Source: Phyto melanocephala | Taxonomy: Eukaryota; Arthropoda; Insecta; Diptera; Rhinophoridae | Length of the DNA stretch: 64,000 nucleotides | Direction of reading: 5' to 3' | NCBI GenBank assembly: GCA_941918925.1 | Contig: OW799237.1 | Span: 73,977,126 to 74,041,125, forward strand | Shown: positions 47,605-58,897 of the stretch, in pieces | How the letters are laid out: each line of letters opens with the position of its first letter | Numbering within the stretch: position 1 is the first letter of the stretch | The notes under the pieces: model-generated | Seen by the model: only the letters and a program-made list of their open reading frames with translations | The model's database searches: none | What the model was told of the DNA's origin: nothing | Program-made: the position numbers and the translations under genes

Positions 47605-47917
47605 TCCTTTCAACGAACTAAGAAGGCATTCACAAATGTTTTCACATTTCATACCGATGTTTTATGCTGAAATTTAAATATTTTTCACAATTCTCCTGAT
47701 TGTAGACGAATTTGAACGCTTATGTTGACCAAAAGAATCACGAAGTGCTTGAAATGCTTTTTGATTTGAACGCCCATTTTCATAATAAGCCTGAATAACT
47801 TTAACTCGATGCTCGATTGCGTATCCTTCCATTGTTTTAATTGAGTTAGTCTGACATTGAGAAATGTCAAATGAAATGCACATTCAATATCTGCCCTTAA
47901 AATTTAACCACCATTTA
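47605..47917 (-). mobile_element. Mariner derivative fragment in B5
   Basis: The left end on the minus strand (GGTGGTTAAATTTTAAGGGC, at 47917) and the N-terminal coding part are kept. It stops near 47605 in sequence matching the 3' part of the deletion derivative (GAAAACATTTGTGAATGCC). The 3' terminal repeat is gone. Confidence 0.7.
47674..47832 (-). pseudogene. Mariner transposase N-terminal fragment, best preserved
   Basis: An intact start leads MEGYAIEHRVKVIQAYYENG and RSNQKAFQALRDSFGQHKRS, then NSSTIRRIVKNI and a stop. This is the first helix-turn-helix of the paired-like DNA-binding domain; nothing follows it. The same stop after VKNI in several copies marks the junction of the shared internal deletion. 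Confidence 0.7.
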
Positions 47918-48135
47918 CAAAGAAAGTGATACATTAATAAGTATAAAGGATATACTAGCGGATTAGGATATAGGATATATAGCGATTACTGTTAATAACA
48001 AAATAATATATTCTGAGCTATAAAAGTACATAAAATTGATGGAGGGCATGTAAGATTCGGCACAGCCGAATATAGTGCTCTTACTTGTTTTTTTTTAATT
48101 TTCTAAATTTTTCTGTTTTCTACATACGCTATTTT

Positions 48136-48822
48136 TATATCCTTCACCTGTGGTGCACAAGTGTATGTATAGTTTTGTCATTCCGTTTGTAATTTCTACA
48201 ATTTTTTATTTCCGACCCCATATATCTTCTGAAAGCTTATGAATAGAGGAGTCGTTTAAGCCCTGACGTCTGTCCGTGTGTTGGTTGAAATCAACTTTTA
48301 GAAGCAACTATATGTTCCTCAGATCTGAGTATGGTATCAATCTTTTGGAAATATCCGGGAATAAATCGCAGAAAGCCACGATCACCTCGTTTTTTACAAT
48401 TACAACAACAACATACATATATACTGGTTAAAGTAAACCTGGTATTGAATCCCAGCTGAGCCAAAAAATTTTTTTTTAATTTTTTTTGTTTTATTTTTTA
48501 TTTTATATATTATTTATATTTGTATTATGTTTTTTAATTTTCTTATATATTTTTTTAATTTTTTTTAAATTATTTTTTTGTAATTTTTTTTATTGTTGCT
48601 TTTAGTATTTTTTTCTTATTATTTTTTGTAATTTTTTTTGTAATTTTTTTTTTTGGAAACATACGTAAACTCAATTTATAATTTTGCAATGCGATGTTTT
48701 TATATGTGTATGTTTTTTATTTCATATGAGATGAATATTGATATAAACTATTGTTATTGCATGACTACACGTTGTGAAGGGTATATAAGATTCGGCACGG
48801 CCAAATATAGCACTCTTACCTG
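48136..48822 (+). repeat. Family A-short repeat
   Basis: The head is ATCCTTCACCTGTGGTGCAC. The CGATCACCTCG block is shortened: the segment between TCCGGGAATAAATCGC and AGCCACGATC is deleted. The tRNA-like motif is at 48439-48462, the T-rich tract at 48465-48655, and the tail ATTCGGCACGGCCAAATATA with CTCTTACCTG at the end. Confidence 0.75.
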
Positions 48823-49726
48823 TCTAATCTTTCGAATGTTCGGAATTCCGAGAAATAGTAAGATGTAAATAAGTTTCTGAAAAGCTAAAAAGCCTTGGTT
48901 TTCACTTATGTTTACATAAGCTGTTATTATTTATTTACTTATAGTTGCTGTTGTGACAAACATTAGTAGAAAAAATAACATATACAAACTATTGTATTAA
49001 CAACCAATATTTATTAAATCCGACTTCATTCAACTTAAACGTTGAAATGTTATTAAGGCAAATAACGTCAATACAAAATGATATAGCACATAAAAATAAA
49101 TTTTGAACAAAAATTATAAAATTATTTAATTGCCAACAAGTAAAATATTTTAGTGCTTTTAAATTGAACGGTACTGCAATTGTTTCTACTTACTACTTGA
49201 CTCTGTATGTGTTTACTGATGATTAACCCAATTGAAATATTTAATTTCTGATTTTGTTTTATTAAGAAAATTGTTTGTTTTAGGATTTTTTAATTACCAT
49301 TTAATTTTTTATATATTTTTGTATAAACAAGGGTTTTTGTAAATACTATCTGTACATATGTAAATATACACTTATTACTTTATACATTTTATTAGTACAA
49401 TAATAATAATCGAAACATTTGACTACATTTAGGGTTTTCATTTATATACGAACGTCAATGGAAGTATTAACAAAAAACTAACGTTTAAAATATTTAAGCA
49501 AAACTAAAACAAATTAATTGTTTTTGCAGTAATTTATAGATTTTTGTATTGCCTTTTTTTGGGTGACAAAGCAGCAAGTTGACCATAAATAATCTATGTT
49601 TTAAAATAAATGAAATATGATTATATTTAATTGCATGTAAATGTTTTTTAAATGTTGTTCAATTACAGAAATTGATTTTTAGTGATACGACGAATTCTAT
49701 ATACAAACGTTACACGACCATTTGAT
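48823..49726. other. AT-rich sequence, nothing recognised
   Basis: No inverted ends, coding frame or family A/B words seen. Confidence 0.5.
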
Positions 49727-50897
49727 GCCCTTCACCTATGGCGCTAACGGTATATATAGCTTTGTCATTCCGTTTGTAATTTCTGCACTATTAATTTCCG
49801 TCCATAGAAGGCATATATTTTTTCTAAAAGCTTATGACTAGGGGTTTTGACTGAGCATTGTCCGTCTGTCCATGCGTTAGCTGGAATCAACTGTTGATAG
49901 CCCCCACATGTAGATCTAAATATATGTATTATTAATGTTTTGTAAACATTTGGGAATCAACCACAATCGATTTACAACATTCTAAGATATGAGCAGATAA
50001 ACGCGACTATATCTGTTTGTTCCCATATTTTTAACACGAAAACCAAAATTTTTCAGTCCCAGAATAATTTATAGAAAACTTTGCCACTGTTTGAAAATAA
50101 AATATGTCTCCAGGGCTATACGTACATGATGTTGGACAAAGCGGTCACTGATCGGAAAAGTTAAAAGCCAAGAAATTTTTTAAATTTATATTTCAAGTAA
50201 CTAAAGCTTCTAATAAATTTTTTGAAACGCTAAAGACATAAAAGTACAAGCCGTAGTCTCGATATTATTTCTTTGAAAAACTAACAAATGAGCTGAAAAC
50301 TAACTGCGATATAAACACAAAAATGCTTCAAAAAGTGCTTCGGTGTTTTTCATTATATTTTCAAACGTAAATTATAAATTCGGGACAACGCAGATTAGCG
50401 TTTAAGGGCTTAACTATATGTATGAATATTATACACTATAAAGAAAATTTAAAATCTATGATGGCCGCAACAACCAAATTTTGTTGAAAATAATAGTATA
50501 CTCAAGTCTTCTACCAAGTTAGTCTTTGAACAATTTTTCATTTTAGTCTTTTAAAATATTTTGACATGAGGATATATATTAAGATTAAATAAAGAAATTA
50601 TTAAACAAAATTTCGTAAAAAAAAATTTATGTATATATGAGTCAAATCTAGTAATTAAAAATGGCCACTCAATATGAATATCAAATGAAATTACTTGACT
50701 AGTAAAATGCAACAAACTTTTTAAGAATACTGTTTAAGAACTATCAAAGTTGTCGTCGAAAATAATAAAGCCTAAAAGCATATAACATTAAATCTTAAAC
50801 CTAGGCTAAGCTAAAGATGGGTTACTTTACCTGTAAAAATGATAGTAAAGAGTAATGTCAGATTCGGCACGGCCGAATATAACAGTCTTTCTTGTTT
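49727..50897 (+). repeat. Family A-long repeat, diverged
   Basis: The head GCCCTTCACCTATGGCGCTA, the TCCGTCTGTCC block at 49860, CTAAGATATGAGCAGATAA at 49981, and body words GATGGCCGCAAC and TCAAATGAAATTACTTGAC identify A-long. The tail is nearly perfect (ATTCGGCACGGCCGAATATA, then CAGTCTTTCTTG). It abuts the next A copy head to tail. Confidence 0.75.
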
Positions 50898-50903
50898 TCT
50901 TTT

Positions 50904-51573
50904 TATACCCTTCACCTGTGGTGCACAAGGGTATATATAGCTTTGTCATTCCGTTTGCAATTTCTACAATTTTCATTTCCGACCCCATAAAGTATATATT
51001 TTCTGAAAGCTTAGGAATAGGGGAGTCGATTAAGCCCTGACCGTCTGTCCGTGTGTTGGTTGAAATCAACTTTTAGAAGCAACTATATGTTCCCCAGATC
51101 TGTGTATGGTATCAATCTCTTGAAAATATCCGGGAATGAATCGCTATTGAAATTCAGCACAATCACCCTATAACTTTCTGAGATATGAGCAAAAAACCAC
51201 GACCACCTCGTTTTTTTCACAATTATAACAACAACATACATATATACTGGTTAGAGTAAACGTGGCATCGAATCCCAGCTGAGCCAAACAAATTTTTTTA
51301 TATTATTTTATACATTATTTATATTTTTATTATATTTTTTATATATATTTTTTTTAATTTTTAAAATTTTTTTTTTGATTTTTTTTGTAATTTTTTTTTG
51401 TCTTTTTTTAGAAACACGTAAACTCAATTATAATTTTACAATGGGATGTTTTGTATATATATGTACGTATTTCATATGAGATGAATGGTAATACAAACAA
51501 TTCTTATTGCATGACTATACGTTGTGAAGGGTATATAAGATTCGGCACAACCGAATATAGCACTGTCACTTGT
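50904..51573 (+). repeat. Family A-short repeat, well preserved
   Basis: This is close to the consensus: TATACCCTTCACCTGTGGTG, GCACAAGGGTATATATAG, GACCCCATAAAGTATATAT, GACCGTCTGTCCGTGTG, CCACGACCACCTCG, tRNA-like motif at 51261-51286, T-rich tract, TATACGTTGTGAAGGGTATA and the ATTCGGCACAACCGAATATA hairpin. A good reference for A-short. Confidence 0.85.
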
Positions 51574-52099
51574 TTTATATTCTAATTTACGAGGTTCAAT
51601 CGAAAATTATTTAAATTATATATAATATTTAAACAACTGTTTTCTGTAAAAAGAGTTTTCTAGACTAATAATTTAAGCAAACAATTTTTTGTTATTGTTT
51701 TGTTAAACAAGCTGCGAGCAAACAATCAAGTAGATTTGTAATGAATTCGTTTTGAAAAAACAAAAGCACTAGTCAGATTAAATGTGAGAAATTTGTTAAT
51801 TTCAACTTGTTGCCGCGTGATAGCTCAGTTGTTCATTAGGTTTTGATCTTGATTTATAGCACATACAAACTAAGGTATGATGGGCAAGAAATGGTTATGT
51901 TGCAGCAGATAGCCTTGTACCATTGTCTTTTAGAGGAAATTAAAACTTTGTATGTTTTATCACGGTTTGTACTTGAAGTAAAGTGTCGTGAGGTTGGTTA
52001 AAGATCAAGGGTAGTATACCAAGAATCCCTGCATGAACATCTTCTCGGCCTTCAACATTTACATTCACTGCGCTACGGGCATCTGCTAATGCATTCAAT
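51574..52099. other. AT-rich sequence, nothing recognised
   Basis: Slightly richer in G/C near 51960-52085 (CTTCTCGGCCTTCAACATTT) but without an open frame of note. Confidence 0.4.
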
Positions 52100-53245
52100 A
52101 AAGATATTGCATTATAGAGTCATTTATGCCTTTAAATTATATGAATTTAAAAAAATTACATGGGTGTTAAAGCGGACATATCACCTGCATTTTCCGGTAT
52201 TGTAATCACATTGACAAATAACAATGTTTGCAAAATGTCATCTTCATACGGCGTTAAAGCTGGCGTGTCACAATAATTTTCTAGCATTATAGTAACATTG
52301 ACCAGAAAGCCGCATTTGAAAAATTTTGGCACTGTTAATCATTTGCAGTTGGTTTTATGAGTCTTTTAATTCTATTACTTAATAGTATATTACATTAGAA
52401 GTGGGCATTAAAGTAGGCGTGTCAAATTAATATTTGTTACTGAATTCAACATTATTATTATTGGATTTTTTATTGTTCCAAATTTTTTGTCTATACAAAA
52501 ATTTTATGTATTTTAAATTAACCGTTATAAGGTAGGTGGACATTAAAGTGGGCATGGCACCTTCATTTTCTCGCATTATAATAAAATAAACCGAAAGTTA
52601 TCGATGCGAAATTTTATCATGAAATTTCTAATTCTGTCTGGTTAAAAGAGCTAAATTTAATTAAATTTAATTAAAAATAAATTATATGCGAAGCGGGCTT
52701 TGAAGTAGGCATGTTAAAGTAATTTCTGCAATGAACTCAACATATATATTTCAATATAGATTTCTTTACTCTTGGCAATTCTTTATTCATAGCGAAATTA
52801 TATAAATTTAAGAAAAACTTTATATGGGATGTGGGCGTAAAAGTTAGCGTGTCACTCGGTTTTTCGTTTATTGAAACAAAAGTGAAAAATTTTTTTTTGC
52901 GAAATTTCAAAATCGTACATCTAATTTTGTCTGCTTAAAGATGTTGTAAATTGACCACATAATACAATGTGTGGGTTGAGTTTTAGCAAATTTTGATCTT
53001 TAACTCAAATTTTCAAAGAAAATAATTTTTCTACTCAGGAAATGTACCTATGAAATTTGTTCACTCTACATTGTTGCGCTTAGATGCAATCGCATTTTAT
53101 ACCAGGTAAAAAATATATTGTTATAGGTCCTACTCTTGTTTTACAAGCTATAACTATAACGGACGGACAGTGCGAGATCGACCGGAAATAAATACTTTAT
53201 TTCGATGTGTTGCCAACACTATTTTGGTGGTAAATTTAACAGATC
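52100..53245 (-). repeat. Family B repeat, copy B6, old
   Basis: Degenerate B units (GGCGTTAAAGCTGGCGTGTC, GTGGGCATTAAAGTAGGCG, GTGGACATTAAAGTGGGCAT) run across 52150-52860. The conserved block and head remain near 53160-53240 (ATAACGGACGGACAG, ATTTCGATGTGTTGC, ATTTTGGTGG). Several units are present, as in B2 and B8. Both terminal hairpins are decayed. Confidence 0.65.
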
Positions 53246-53745
53246 GTAAAAACTGTACTATTTGATTTTATGTGTTTATAATAATGATAGAATATAAACA
53301 TATTCGTGCTTAACTGTATTTCTCTATACTGGAATTTATTTATTTCTATTTGTTTTACTTTTAACTTTTTAAAAGAAATTTAAGTCTACCCTCGCATACA
53401 TAAATATTTTGTTAATTAAGATCAAGGTTGAAAGAAACACTTTTATTTAAATTAGGTAAATTATTAGAGCAAATATTATTAAAATAAAAAAATATTTATT
53501 TGAAAAGTAATTAAATAAAGTATTATTTTTTAGGCAGTTACAATTTAAGTACGTATTTGTTACTTGCATAATATTTAATAGGGGTAATACAACCTATAAA
53601 AATATGAACTGGTTTATACTGACGTAAGAAATGGCCAAAAATAGCAATAACTGATTGTTAAAAAATATTTAGTACATGATATCTTTTATGTTTTATATAG
53701 AAAGACGCTAATTAGTGCCTAGAAGATTAAAATAGTTTATATATA

Positions 53746-54232
53746 CAGGGTGGTTAAATTTTAAGGGCCGATATTGATTTCGAATAAAACACAAATTATT
53801 TAGAAAATTATTGTCATTTCTTTTTATTATGATAATATTTGTATGATTCAATTATGTATGGAACAAAATATCGGCCAAATGGCCGCCGCGACCTCTGCGG
53901 CACACATCCATCCGAAAGTCCAAATTTCAGAGGACGCTGAGGCATAATTTCTATGCCGTTAATGTGCCGAAGTATATCATCCACTAGCTCTTGAATTGTT
54001 GCTGGCTTATCGATGTACGCCTTTTCTTTTAAATAACCCTAAAGAAAGAAGTCCAAAGGCGTCAAATCACATAATCTTGGCGGCCAATTGACATCGCCAC
54101 CACTTGAGATAACACGGCCATTGAATTTGTTGAGCAAAAGGCCCGTTGTTTCGTTAGCTGTGTGGCAAGTGACACCGTCCTGTTGATACCACATATCGTC
54201 TACATCCATATCTTCCATTTTTACCTACTTTT
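53746..54232 (-). mobile_element. Mariner 3' half (DD41D)
   Basis: The terminal repeat CAGGGTGGTTAAATTTTAAG follows TA at 53744-53745. This is the same family as 3128-3733 but retains the complementary part: the C-terminal half of the transposase. The other end stops at family B sequence near 54232 without a terminal repeat. 53246-53745 before it holds nothing recognised. Confidence 0.75.
53835..54218 (-). pseudogene. Mariner transposase C-terminal half with one stop
   Basis: From 54218: MEDMDVDDMWYQQDGVTCHT (second Asp), GGDVNWPPRLCDLTPLDFFL (third Asp, 41 residues later, so DD41D), a TAG where Trp is expected, then GYLKEKAYIDKPATIQELVD and MPQRPLKFGLSDGCVPQ. The first Asp and DNA-binding regions are absent. 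Together with the N-terminal pieces elsewhere it shows what the parent family encoded. Confidence 0.75.
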
Positions 54233-54510
54233 GCATTACGAGTTATTACTCTCTTCCTAGTTTACCGATTTAATCTTGTATATAAGAATATTCTGGCAAA
54301 ATTTGAGCCCAATAACTTTTTCGGTTCAAGGTCTATCGTGCTTCAACAGACGGACAGACAGACGGATGGAAAAAGCTAGATCGTCCTTAAACTAAGCCAG
54401 GACTCAGATAATTATTATTTTATGGGGTCTTAAATGGAGATTTCAATGTCTTAAAACCGAATGACAAAATGAATATGCCCTCACCATTTTTTTTGGTGGT
54501 GGATATAAAA
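54233..54510 (-). repeat. Family B 5' fragment, copy B7
   Basis: The minus-strand head TATATCCACCACC hairpin at 54510, GACAGACAGACGGATGG at 54353 and TCTGGCAAAATTTGAGCCCA at 54290 are present. The copy is cut where the mariner half joins it, so the mariner insertion was followed by deletion of the rest. Confidence 0.7.
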
Positions 54511-55540
54511 ATAAACGAGAAAGTTATTAAATTTAAAATCTCTACGTTCATTTTTGCCTTACCCTGTATATTATTCATGCATAAACTTCAAGTAAGGAAA
54601 ATTTTCGATTTTTTTTTTCTTAGATTATTTAAGTGCAAACGATGTTGATTTTTTTTAATATTTTCTTTAACAAAATATAAATGAATCAGTTTATGATTCT
54701 TCTGGTGTTAAAAAAATTATAAAAATATATTACTTGAGCTCTTTTTATCTTTTTTCCTCTTACGAATATTAGTAAATTATAAGAGAATTTCCCTACTGTC
54801 AAAGTAAGTGTATTTAATAAATGTTAGAAACAATTTTGTTACATTTTCAATATACTTTGAGTGAGGTAATGGTTTTTTATCTGTTGTAAAAATTGCTCTT
54901 AATCTAAAATTTTTTTACAATGAACGACATGTTTATACATATGTGTGTGTAAAAGTTTTTTTTTCCAGGTGTTAGTTAATATGAACAACGCATTCAAATC
55001 GATACGTATTTTCTGGAAAATTTTGCTAATAGAAACAATGCGGCTGAGATGCAAGCAAATAACTATTGTCTCCAAATATTGTAGACAAACATTATATGTA
55101 ACACTAACAGATTTGTTAACTATCAAACAAGACCTATTTCTGACCTGTGTATGAAAGTCATGTCTTAAAAAATTAAGTCTTATACTTGTTAAATATTATT
55201 GCTTTTCAAAAACCTTTAAGGTTATAAGGCAATTTTCCTAAACAACACGAGAAACAGAGAAATATTCTCATATGTTTTTCATGCGTTCTCTCTCTCTCTC
55301 TCTCTCTAATCTAATGCCTTCCGAGACTACATTTGAAAAAGCCTTTTTATGTAATTCTGCAGAAAACTTTTTCAAACATTCTCAATTAAAGGTGCTTAAA
55401 ACGCTATTTCTTAAAAAAAGCTTTCTAACAATTCTTTTGTAATCTTGGCTCAAAAAAACTAATTTTAAATGCCCTTCAACATCGCGTGTAACGAACAAAT
55501 GTATCTGCAATAGCAACAAAGGGCTACTTACTTAAGAAGC
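54511..55540. other. AT-rich sequence with a CT microsatellite
   Basis: About ten CT units occur at 55287-55307. A short frame at 54945-55154 (+) and its opposite have no recognisable motif. Confidence 0.5.
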
Positions 55541-55835
55541 TAATACACGGCATGTTTTTTACATCTGACTTGTCAAATTCTCCACTGCTAATGCGAACAT
55601 GTCATGTGTTACCTTTAAAACATTACTTCTGTAATAAAACATGTGTTGAGATATCTGACAAAATTTTAATTAGAGCGCACTCTATTTTCTTCTGTCAAAA
55701 CATGTGACATCAGCCGTTGGCAGAAATCTCTGCTGCTGCAAAGCAGTCAGAGTAAAAGTATAATTTTGACAGACATGCAGATTTACATATGTCTCATAAA
55801 TCTTAAAGTCAGATGTAAAAAATTGCCATGTATTA
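55541..55835. mobile_element. Unclassified MITE with about 30-bp inverted repeats
   Basis: TAATACACGGCATGTTTTTT and ACATCTGACTT at 55541-55571 are inverted at 55806-55835 with few mismatches. Inside, ACATGT/CATGTG words recur at 55601, 55640 and 55697. A partial third copy of the end (CTTCTGACTTTTGTAACTGA, GCCATGTATA) follows at 55845-55875. No clear target duplication. Confidence 0.6.
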
Positions 55836-56004
55836 TAGTCTTTACTTCTGACTTTTGTAACTGAGCCATGTATAAGGTGACCAAACGTTTTGTATTATAG
55901 AAAACAGTTTAGTATTTGAGACTCTTGTTCTACGTAAATTATTCATTTGAAACAATTTTTCTGTTTTTTGTTTTATTTTCTGTTCAGTATTTGTTTTTTA
56001 TTTT

Positions 56005-57298
56005 TATACCCTTCACCAGTGAACGAAAAGAAACGAAACGAAACACAGTACAAATCATCTAAGTCAGAAACTTTTCAATTTTCATGAATCGTTTTGTTTG
56101 CGAGCAAAACAAAACCACAAACTTTTCAATGCAAAAGAGCATAAACAAAACAATTCGGGTTTTGTACTTAGGCTTTGCTTTGACGGTATGTTTCGTTTGA
56201 GTACGAAACAAGAGTGAAACGTTTGCAAACGTTTGCAGAACAAAAAGATTATAACAATCATAATAACAATGCACCATTACCAATTCGCAAACTATAGTCA
56301 GTGACTTCATATCGTTATTAGGATCATAAAATTAATGTAGGTAGGTAAAATGTTAAAAAATTCCCAACAACAAGCAGCAATAAACATGTAGATTTTTTCA
56401 TGTAAAGAGCAAAACAATCAGCAAACGTTTTGAAACGTTTGCAGAAAGTATTGTACTGTATTGTTTTACATGTTACATATTGAAGCTGAGAACTTTTCGA
56501 TTCTGGTTTTGTTTGCACTCATAGTACAAAACAATACAAAACAAAATGCATGTACCGTTATCCTGGGTTTTGTTTTCCCTCTCTGAAATGATCGAAACAA
56601 AACTATTGGAAACGTTTCCTTTTGTTTGTTTTCGTACTCTGCCCTTCACACAGTGCAAAAGGGTATATATAGGTTTGTCATTCCGTGTGAAATTTCTACA
56701 ATTTTGATTTCCGACCCCATAAAGTATATATTTTCTGAAAGCTTATGAATAGGGGAGTCGATTAAGCCCTGTCAGTCTGTCCGTCTGACCGTCTGTCCGT
56801 GTGTATGTTGAAATCAACTTTTTGAAGCCCCCCGACATCGCTTGGACTCGGGTGTGGTATTAAAATATCAGAAATATTCGGGAGTAGATCGGTATTGAAA
56901 ATCAGAAACATCGGTACATAAACAACTGAGATATGAGCAAAAACCCACGACCACTTCGATTTTTTTTCACAAAAACAACATTACAACAACAACATACATA
57001 CATACAAACGTGTATACTGGTTAGAGAAAACGTGGGATCGAATCCCAGCTGAGGCAAAAAAAAAAATTTTTTTATTTTTTTTATATTTTTTTTTAATTTT
57101 TTTTTATTATTTTTTTATTTTTTATTTAATATATTATTTATATTTTTATTATTTTTTTTTTTAATTTTTTTTTTCAAATATTTTTTTTTGTTTTGTATTT
57201 ATTATATATATTTTAATTATTTAAAAAAAAATTTTTTTTTTTAATTTTTTTTAATTTTTTTTTTTTAAATTTTTTTTTTAAATTTTTTTTTTAATTTT
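56005..57298 (+). repeat. Family A-short repeat split near its start, 3' end lost
   Basis: The head begins TATACCCTTCACCAGTG at 56005 and is interrupted at 56022; a second CCCTTCACACAGTG at 56642 continues into a normal A-short (CCGTCTGACCGTCTGTCC block, CGACCACTTCG, tRNA-like motif at 57031-57055). The A/T tract (57058-57297) is the longest in the window, and the tail after it is missing. Confidence 0.7.
56022..56641. other. Insertion rich in AAACGTTTGC and GAAAC/CAAAC words
   Basis: The 620-bp stretch breaks family A, and the family A words CCCTTCAC(A)CAGTG stand on both sides, which may be a long target duplication. It has GAAACGTTTGCAAACGTTTG near 56216, GAAACGTTTGCAGA near 56432 and GGAAACGTTTCC near 56609, far above expectation. 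No open frame or terminal repeat is recognised. The recurrent palindromic AAACGTTT might be protein-binding sites. Confidence 0.45.
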
Positions 57299-58897
57299 CG
57301 CTAGTCGTATCTTCCAGATAAAATGCAACAAATCGGTTTAACTGAGATATAAGTACAACAATGCAAGTGGCTTTTTTTTTCTTCAGCTTCAAGGCAACTG
57401 AGAGACGTAATAAGGATTTTTAATGACAGGAATGGACTAGTAAAACACAGAACACTATAAATTCTAAATCTTTGATGGCAGCCAATATGAAATGGCGTAC
57501 AATAAATTTTTTAAATGGGTCCAGCCTAGTAATTGAAATAAAATTAATTTATATATTCCTTTTATGTCAATAGTTGTTTTATTTATTAAACTTGAGATTA
57601 ATTTTTTATAAAAAATAATTTTATTTATTTTCAATATTTCGCTACCACATTGAGAAGTTTCTTCAGGGAAGGTATAAGCAATTAAGCACAATTAAAAATA
57701 TAAAAATTACTTATAAACAAATTTAAAAAAAAATGTGGGAAAAAATCAATTATTTAAAAATTTTGTTGATAAAAAATTTTTACATTATTAATTGTTTATA
57801 TTTTTCCTAGTTACCCAATATTTTAAAGAAATAATATTATTTTTTTATAAAAAATTTATCTCAAACTTAATAAATAAAACAACTGTTGATATAAATAAAA
57901 AACATCGAAGACATTTGCTTTAAATTTATTTTCTTCAATACCCTTAATATCCATGTTCCGTATTTTGAATAAAAAATTATGTTCACCGTTGGAATGTTAA
58001 CCTACAAGTTGTTGTAGGGTATTCATAATTCATCTGAGCTGAATATAACACATTTACTTGTTGTTGAATACATTTTTATTGTTATTTTTTTACTTTATTC
58101 TAAACTCTGCAATATTTTTTCACCATTTTTTTTTGCAGCTGTTCATTTTGAGCCTGGGGATTTGTTTCGTGCAGTTAACTGAAATGGATTTTTAAAGTCA
58201 ATTATCAACACTTGTGTTGATGTTTTGTGCAAATTCTTAAAGGTTGATATATTGTTTCAAGAATTTATGTCAATACATAAGTACTTTAAGATTAAGATGT
58301 GTTTAGATTTGGTTGGTTTAAATGAAAATGTTTGGTTGGGTGTAAAAAAGATATTTAATGTTTATTACACACAAAATAAAATAAATATGTATAGAAATTT
58401 AAACTACTATTCAGATATATTAACTAAATACTTAAATAATGTAAACCATACGAAAGCGATTTTCAGAATATCATTTAAAGAAGAATTAATGTTTTTTTAA
58501 AGTACTAGAAAACAGTTCTTCACTATCTTCAATTTGGCATCCAAACCCATTATTTTAACATGGCGAAATAATTGAAGGCTTGCCATTTTAGAATTTTTTA
58601 TGCTAGACTTAGAATTTTTTTCCTAAGTTAGCACAAAAGATTTTCAAGAAAGTGCTAAGTGCTAGTTTAGCACTTTTTAATATTAATCCGGCATTTTTTG
58701 CACTTTTTTCATATAAACTTAAATGCAATAAATTATTTTTTATATGTAAATTTAAGATGATATTTTCTTTCTGGTAAAGGTTATATATAGCTGGTAAAAC
58801 ATATATAAAAGATATAATTTTGGGAGATGAGGAAGAAATATTTGAAGAATATTTGATATTAAATCCGTATTTAGGATATGAATTCGAAATGTTATTA
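57299..58897. other. AT-rich sequence with an inverted repeat and motif remnants
   Basis: 57568-57630 (CAATAGTTGTTTTATTTATT, AAACTTGAGAT) is inverted at 57828-57895, a pair of about 60 bp around 200 bp. On the minus strand at 57630-57668 is CCTGAAGAAACTTCTC..GTAGCGAAATATTGAA, as at 9529. A family A-type tail remnant lies at 58010-58062. The frame at 58225-58500 (+) has no recognisable motif. Confidence 0.45.

Larger units (their letters stand above)
46780..48090 (+). repeat. Family B repeat, copy B5, head lost
   Basis: It starts abruptly within the conserved block (TTTTAGATCCCATAAAGTAT), followed by TGTCCGTCCGCCTGCCCGT and the B body. A mariner fragment lies near 47605-47917. The tail is complete: GGCATGTAAGATTCGGCACA, GCCGAATATAGTGC and TCTTACTTG. 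Confidence 0.75.

Noticed and set aside
58225..58500. 91-codon frame as a possible gene
   Set aside because: Lysine/asparagine-rich product expected from AT-rich DNA; no recognisable motif or context.
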